This document shows, piece by piece, positions 42,070 through 45,618 of a stretch of 45,618 nucleotides of DNA (the first letter of the stretch is position 1; each line of letters starts with the position of its first letter). The notes beneath the pieces are model-generated. The model had not been told where the DNA came from. It saw only the letters and a program-made list of their open reading frames with translations, and made no database searches. The stretch is from Methanomicrobia archaeon DTU008 (GTDB lineage: Archaea > Thermoplasmatota > Thermoplasmata > Methanomassiliicoccales > Methanomassiliicoccaceae): assembly GCA_001512965.1 (NCBI GenBank), contig LFRW01000029.1, forward strand, positions 1-45,618. Reading direction: 5' to 3'. The translations under genes and the position numbers were made by a program.

Positions 42070-42664
42070 ACGCCCCCTTCTTGAGCCGACGTTTCCGTAT
42101 CACTGTCGCGACGAAGCTCAGTGCGATGACCACCAGCACCATGATGATGGTGACCGTTGTAGCCGTCCCTTTCTCCATATATGCCAGGAAGAAGCCGCTG
42201 AGGAGGAGTATCAGGCCGTACTTGGTGATGCCTCCGATGAGAAGGTAGATGATGGAGCGTCTGAGGTCCCAGTGGCATAGCGCGACGAAGGCTCCCATGA
42301 ACGGCAGCACCGGCGCTATGCGGTTCACCAGGATCATCTTCTCGTCCTGGCACACCAGGAAGTCGCGATAGCTTGTAATGACCTTCTGCAGGCGAGCGGG
42401 CACGCGTAGACGCCTCACCACGCCATACAGGGTCAGCAGTCCGGCGACCTCCCCCACCACTATGGCCGACAGAAGCAAGGCGCCCAGAACGATGGGTTCC
42501 AGGCCATAGCCCTGCACGAACACGAGCACCGTGAACAGCTCGGGCAGCGTTGGGAACATCACGGCATCGATGAAGAAGAGCAGGAATATGCATAGGACGC
42601 CACCGACGGCTCCCAAGGGGCCGAAGAGTTCCGCTATAAGGTATCCGATGCCGAGGTCGCTCAT
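42044..42664 (-). CDS. VTT/DedA-like membrane protein
   Basis: This 206-residue protein has about five membrane segments and the general pattern of the VTT (SNARE-associated/DedA) family: VMFPTLPELFTVLVFVQGYGLEP, the GEVAGLLTLYGVVRRL helix, and RIAPVLPFMGAFVAL, which resembles the re-entrant R-x-x-P-xx-G loop. DedA-like proteins act in lipid carrier or phospholipid flipping. It sits between two GT4 genes and overlaps the downstream one, which suggests a shared role in glycolipid or glycan assembly. The family call is moderately sure. Confidence 0.7.
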   Translation of the reverse strand: MSDLGIGYLIAELFGPLGAVGGVLCIFLLFFIDAVMFPTLPELFTVLVFVQGYGLEPIVLGALLLSAIVVGEVAGLLTLYGVVRRLRVPARLQKVITSYRDFLVCQDEKMILVNRIAPVLPFMGAFVALCHWDLRRSIIYLLIGGITKYGLILLLSGFFLAYMEKGTATTVTIIMVLVVIALSFVATVIRKRRLKKGACEDADSTA

Positions 42665-42687
42665 TCCAGTCGGTACAAGGCTCTACT

Positions 42688-43857
42688 TTAAAAAATCCTT
42701 CCGTTACCATGTTTCTTCTTGTGTTCGATGGCGATCTCATACAGGTCGAGCAGTCTGGCCACGCTCTCGTCCACCGAATATCGCTCGGCGGTGGAGCGGG
42801 CGCCTTGTCGAACCTGCGGCGAACAGTTCAGCGCGTCCCTCATGGCCTCTGCGCATGAGACGGGGTCCTCCTCGAACAGGAAGCCGTTCTCGTTCGGACG
42901 TATCAGTTCGGCCACCGCTCGATAGTTGATGCCCGCCACCGGCTTTCCGCTGGCCATGGCCTCGAGGGCCGCCAGGCCCTGGGTCTCGAACTTGGACGCG
43001 ATGGTGAACGCGTCGCAGGCGGCATAGAACTGGGGCAGTTCACCATCGGGCACGAAGCCGGTGAATATGACCTTGTCCGCCACCCCCGCCTCCCTGGCGC
43101 TCTGCATGTAATGCTTCTTCGCCGGCCCCTCTCCCACGATGAGCAGCCTGGCGTCAGGCTCGTCCTCCACCAGGCAGGCGAAGCCATCGAGTAGGAGGTC
43201 GATGTTCTTCTCCATGGCGACCCTGCCGACATGCATCAGGACCTTCTCGTCGGTCAGGCCGTACCGCTGCCTGATCTGGGACCCGTCATTGCTCGGGGAG
43301 AAGCGCTCGCAGTCCACCCCGGTCGGTATCACCTCCACGTGGTTCATGCCGGGCGCATATCTCAGCAGCTCCTGCCGGATCGCCTCCGTGGGAGCCACCA
43401 CCGCGTTGGCACGCTCGAGAAGCTGACGGAGGTAGATCCAGAACAGACGGTCGGTCATCCATTCCGGGATGGGCAGCCGGGCGTAGTAGCGGGCCGCCTC
43501 CGTGACCATCGTATGGAAGGTGACGACCACCGGCTTCACCAGGGTGCGGGCGGCGAACATGGAGCGGACCCCCATGAACAGCAGGCCGTGCGTATGGATC
43601 AGGTCGACGTCCAGCTTGGACAATATCTCGCACTTGTTGGTAGGATAGAGCGGGACCGTGTACCCAGGATAGCTCCTGAACGCGGTGGAGCGGAAGTAGA
43701 AGACATCTCCCTCCCGGTCTGCCTTGTCCCAGGGGTCCGGGGCGAAGATGAACACCTCATGTCCCTTGCGTTCCAAGCCTCGCTTGGTCAGCAAGATGGA
43801 GTTTACCACCCCGTCCTTGGCTGGATGGTACGAGTCCGTGAACATCGCGATCTTCAT
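42688..43857 (-). CDS. GT4-family glycosyltransferase, glycolipid-synthase-like
   Basis: This 389-residue protein resembles the GT4 enzymes that make monoglucosyl-diacylglycerol or phosphatidylinositol mannosides: FTDSYHPAKDGVVNSI at the start, HTHGLLFMGVRSMFAA, FHTMVTEAARYYARLP and the donor motif ETQGLAALEAMASGKPVAGINYRAVAELI. In an archaeon the acceptor could be an ether lipid, but this is inference. Its start overlaps the end of thiD-thiN by 4 bases, and the VTT protein follows after 23 bases, so thiDN, this gene, the VTT gene and the next GT4 may form one transcript. Confidence 0.88.
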   Translation of the reverse strand: MKIAMFTDSYHPAKDGVVNSILLTKRGLERKGHEVFIFAPDPWDKADREGDVFYFRSTAFRSYPGYTVPLYPTNKCEILSKLDVDLIHTHGLLFMGVRSMFAARTLVKPVVVTFHTMVTEAARYYARLPIPEWMTDRLFWIYLRQLLERANAVVAPTEAIRQELLRYAPGMNHVEVIPTGVDCERFSPSNDGSQIRQRYGLTDEKVLMHVGRVAMEKNIDLLLDGFACLVEDEPDARLLIVGEGPAKKHYMQSAREAGVADKVIFTGFVPDGELPQFYAACDAFTIASKFETQGLAALEAMASGKPVAGINYRAVAELIRPNENGFLFEEDPVSCAEAMRDALNCSPQVRQGARSTAERYSVDESVARLLDLYEIAIEHKKKHGNGRIF

Positions 43858-45149
43858 TTGATCAGTTTCCTAAGCTTGTTCATGATGTCCTCCGGGTCGC
43901 GGCCGAGGATGTACATAACCCCTCCTGCCTTCGACCCTTGAGGACCGAACACCGCATCCGGTACGAAGTCCCCCGGCTTTAAACCGGTATCCGTTGAGTT
44001 CTCCCCTTCGATAACGATTGCCTTACCGGCAGGGAGCACGCGCAGGCCCTCGTCACTCGCCAGCCTGACCACCTCTGGACGGTGGCGCAGGCCCATGGCG
44101 GATCGGATGCCATGGCGGACCATGGCATCGAGGACGATGTCGGTGATGTCGCGAGAGGCGCCGAACATCACTCCGGCCGGCAGAAGGGCCTTGCCGCTCC
44201 GGCAGATGAGGGGAGCTTCCAGCGTGCACACGTCCTCCGGCGTGCGGGCGGACGGCAGGGCATAGGCCATGTCGGTTCCGCCTTCGGCCACCCATTCCCC
44301 GGGGATGAGGCATGCGGCCTTTCTTGCCGCGCAGAGGAGCCTTTCCGAGGCATCGTATCTGGCCGCATCGCCGTACAATCGGGACAGCGGGTTGACGACC
44401 GGGACCCCACGCCCTATGGGATAATTGTCCAGGACCGCCCTTCTCACCGCATCATGGCTCCTCATCGCCGCATCGAGAAGCGAGTGCCCCTTCGCCAGGT
44501 TGGCCGCGAGCAAGGCGGCGAGCGTGCAGCCTCCTCCATGGCCCCGGATGGGCACCCTAGGGTGCTCCATCACCGTGAACCGTCCATCATGGTAGAGGAC
44601 GTCGCGGCAGACCGCTCCCTCGGCGTGGCCGCCTTTCAGCAGCACCGCCTCGCTTCCCAGCGCGGAGAGCTCCCGGCACGCCTCCATGATATCATCCTCT
44701 CCGGAGATGGGTCGGCCAAGCAGGACCTCGGCCTCTGGCAGGTTGGGGGTCAGGATGGTGGCGACCGGGGCGAGGTCGTTCCGGATCGCCTCCGCCAGGT
44801 CGTTCTGGCTGAGGGCGTCTCCGACCCCTGCGACCATCACCGGGTCGACCACCAGGGGTATGTTCTCCTCCTGGAACCGTCCGGCCACCGCGCGGGCGAT
44901 CGCTCCAGAATACAGCATCCCGGTCTTGGCCGAGGACACATGGACGTCCTCGAGCACCGCATCTATCTGGGCAAGCACCTGTTCTGGAGGCAGGGGATGG
45001 ATCCCGGCGACCCTCTGGGTGTTCTGTGCGGTGATGGCGGTGATCGCCACCGCTCCATGCACCCCTTCCGAGGCGAACGCTTTCAGGTCTGCCTGCAGTC
45101 CGGCCCCGCCCGATGAGTCGGAACCGGCGACGGTCAAGGCCACAAGCAT
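43854..45149 (-). CDS. thiD: ThiD-ThiN fusion (HMP-P kinase/thiamine-phosphate synthase)
   Basis: This 431-residue bifunctional enzyme makes thiamine phosphate. The ThiD part (about 1-245) has LTVAGSDSSGGAGLQADLKAF, VVDPVMVAGVGDAL, LTPNLPEAEVLLG and HGGGCTLAALLAANLAKG, close to the usual GTGCT catalytic loop although G-G-G-C replaces G-T-G-C. The ThiN part (about 260-431), with PEDVCTLEAPLI, ASRDITDIVLDAM and MGLRHRPEVVRLA, joins the pyrimidine and thiazole units in archaea that lack ThiE. A TTTTATTA box (45171-45178) gives a nearly leaderless start. I see no TPP riboswitch upstream. Confidence 0.9.
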   Translation of the reverse strand: MLVALTVAGSDSSGGAGLQADLKAFASEGVHGAVAITAITAQNTQRVAGIHPLPPEQVLAQIDAVLEDVHVSSAKTGMLYSGAIARAVAGRFQEENIPLVVDPVMVAGVGDALSQNDLAEAIRNDLAPVATILTPNLPEAEVLLGRPISGEDDIMEACRELSALGSEAVLLKGGHAEGAVCRDVLYHDGRFTVMEHPRVPIRGHGGGCTLAALLAANLAKGHSLLDAAMRSHDAVRRAVLDNYPIGRGVPVVNPLSRLYGDAARYDASERLLCAARKAACLIPGEWVAEGGTDMAYALPSARTPEDVCTLEAPLICRSGKALLPAGVMFGASRDITDIVLDAMVRHGIRSAMGLRHRPEVVRLASDEGLRVLPAGKAIVIEGENSTDTGLKPGDFVPDAVFGPQGSKAGGVMYILGRDPEDIMNKLRKLIK

Positions 45150-45227
45150 GACTGGGCAATCTCCTCACGTTAATAAAACACCGCCTACCCGCCTCGCCCT
45201 TCTGAACGTCCGGCGCGTTCGACAACA

Positions 45228-45237
45228 TTTATATATC
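45228..45237 (+). promoter_or_regulatory. TATA box of the gene at the right edge
   Basis: TTTATATATC ends 21 bases before ATG 45259, the spacing of a leaderless archaeal gene. It is among the strongest TATA boxes in the window. Confidence 0.6.
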
Positions 45238-45258
45238 TTTTCCCCGTTCGAATCAACA

Positions 45259-45618
45259 ATGAAGGCAACCAGTGGGCATTTCCTGCTCGACGAGAAGGTC
45301 GAGTACAGAGACCTAGCGGATGTCTTCCCGGAGCTGCTCACCGTTTTCCTGGAAGAAACGAATCAGATGCCCGACGACGAAGAGGTCCTCCAGATGTTCA
45401 TCTATCTCAACGTGAAGGCACTGGAGAGGAACGAGAAGCCTGAGGGCTATAACCGGAAGGGCCGCATGCGACTGATCTTCCCCATCGACAGCAAGCAGTT
45501 CTACATCAAGTCCATCTCCGCTTCCGTAGAGGTCGGCCGGATGGGTGAGAAGCTGTCAAAGATCCTGACCAAGGCGGGCATCAAGCACACCTTGGACTGG
45601 AACATGCTGGGCGATTAT
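45259..45618 (+). CDS. hypothetical protein, 3' end outside the window
   Basis: An open frame runs from ATG 45259 to the window edge (120 codons, no stop). It begins KATSGHFLLDEKVEYRDLADVF and continues with FLEETNQMPDDEEVLQMFIYLNVKALERNEKPEGYNRKG and LIFPIDSKQFYIKSISASVEV. The mix of acidic helix and strand looks like a genuine soluble protein, and the codon third positions are GC-rich. A strong TATA box precedes it. I do not recognise the family. Confidence 0.7.
   Translation, partial: MKATSGHFLLDEKVEYRDLADVFPELLTVFLEETNQMPDDEEVLQMFIYLNVKALERNEKPEGYNRKGRMRLIFPIDSKQFYIKSISASVEVGRMGEKLSKILTKAGIKHTLDWNMLGDY

Noticed and set aside
1-45618. CRISPR arrays, insertion sequences, integrases
   Set aside because: No regularly spaced direct repeats, transposase or integrase genes were seen on either strand. 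The only sign of past rearrangement is the cut LRR gene beside the tRNA.

Overview
The window comes from an archaeon, most probably a methylotrophic methanogen of the Methanomassiliicoccales (class Thermoplasmata) with a GC-rich genome. The sequence support is: an adjacent methanol methyltransferase pair (mtaC-mtaB) in which every known zinc and cobalt ligand is recognisable; a methanogen marker protein of the MtxX/Mmp4 family; archaeal lipid, diphthamide, RNase P and archaeosine-precursor genes; archaeal TATA boxes about 25-35 bases upstream of many genes, several of which look leaderless; and the 3' end of a 23S rRNA gene with no 5S rRNA behind it, as expected where rRNA genes are unlinked. 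The lineage is inference; I could run no database search.

Layout. 1-76 is the 23S rRNA 3' end. 419-5513 holds a membrane-anchored alpha/beta hydrolase, an MBL-fold/sua5/map cluster and a DUF3784-type membrane protein. 5648-5758 is a tRNA-Leu(CAA) interrupted in its D-loop by a 23-base intron with a bulge-helix-bulge fold. It is followed at once by a leucine-rich-repeat surface protein gene that has lost its 5' end. 7586-12936 holds a tandem pair of MetV-like cysteine proteins, an orphan HExxH protein, an aminotransferase, an MFS transporter and two unknown genes. 13077-17287 is a lipid region: mevalonate kinase, then on the minus strand a compact operon of radical-SAM tetraether lipid synthase (tes), a 55-residue two-cluster ferredoxin and geranylgeranyl reductase. 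A divergent TrmB-type regulator and a perfect inverted repeat lie at the head of that operon.

18373-20576 is mtaCB, the entry point of methanol into methanogenesis. 20609-24432 is translation and RNA processing (serS, yhbY, rnp4, rpl10e) with two small proteins between. 24479-29341 is dph2, a HTH_42 protein, mtxX, and a queD-queC-queE operon for preQ0. 29680-35782 is a drug-efflux-type MFS transporter and leuA-leuC-leuD-leuB. 35836-36785 pairs a membrane winged-helix regulator with a small secreted Cys/His-rich protein. 36818-45149, nearly all on the minus strand, holds three GT4 glycosyltransferases, thrS, a VTT/DedA-like membrane protein and a thiD-thiN fusion; an FKBP-type prolyl isomerase gene carrying a frameshift lies among them on the plus strand. 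An unknown gene runs off the right edge.

The parts most worth attention are the tes-ferredoxin-ggr operon with its apparent dedicated regulator and operator, the non-canonical tRNA intron, the two MetV-like proteins without a visible MetF, and the membrane-regulator/Cys-His-rich pair.
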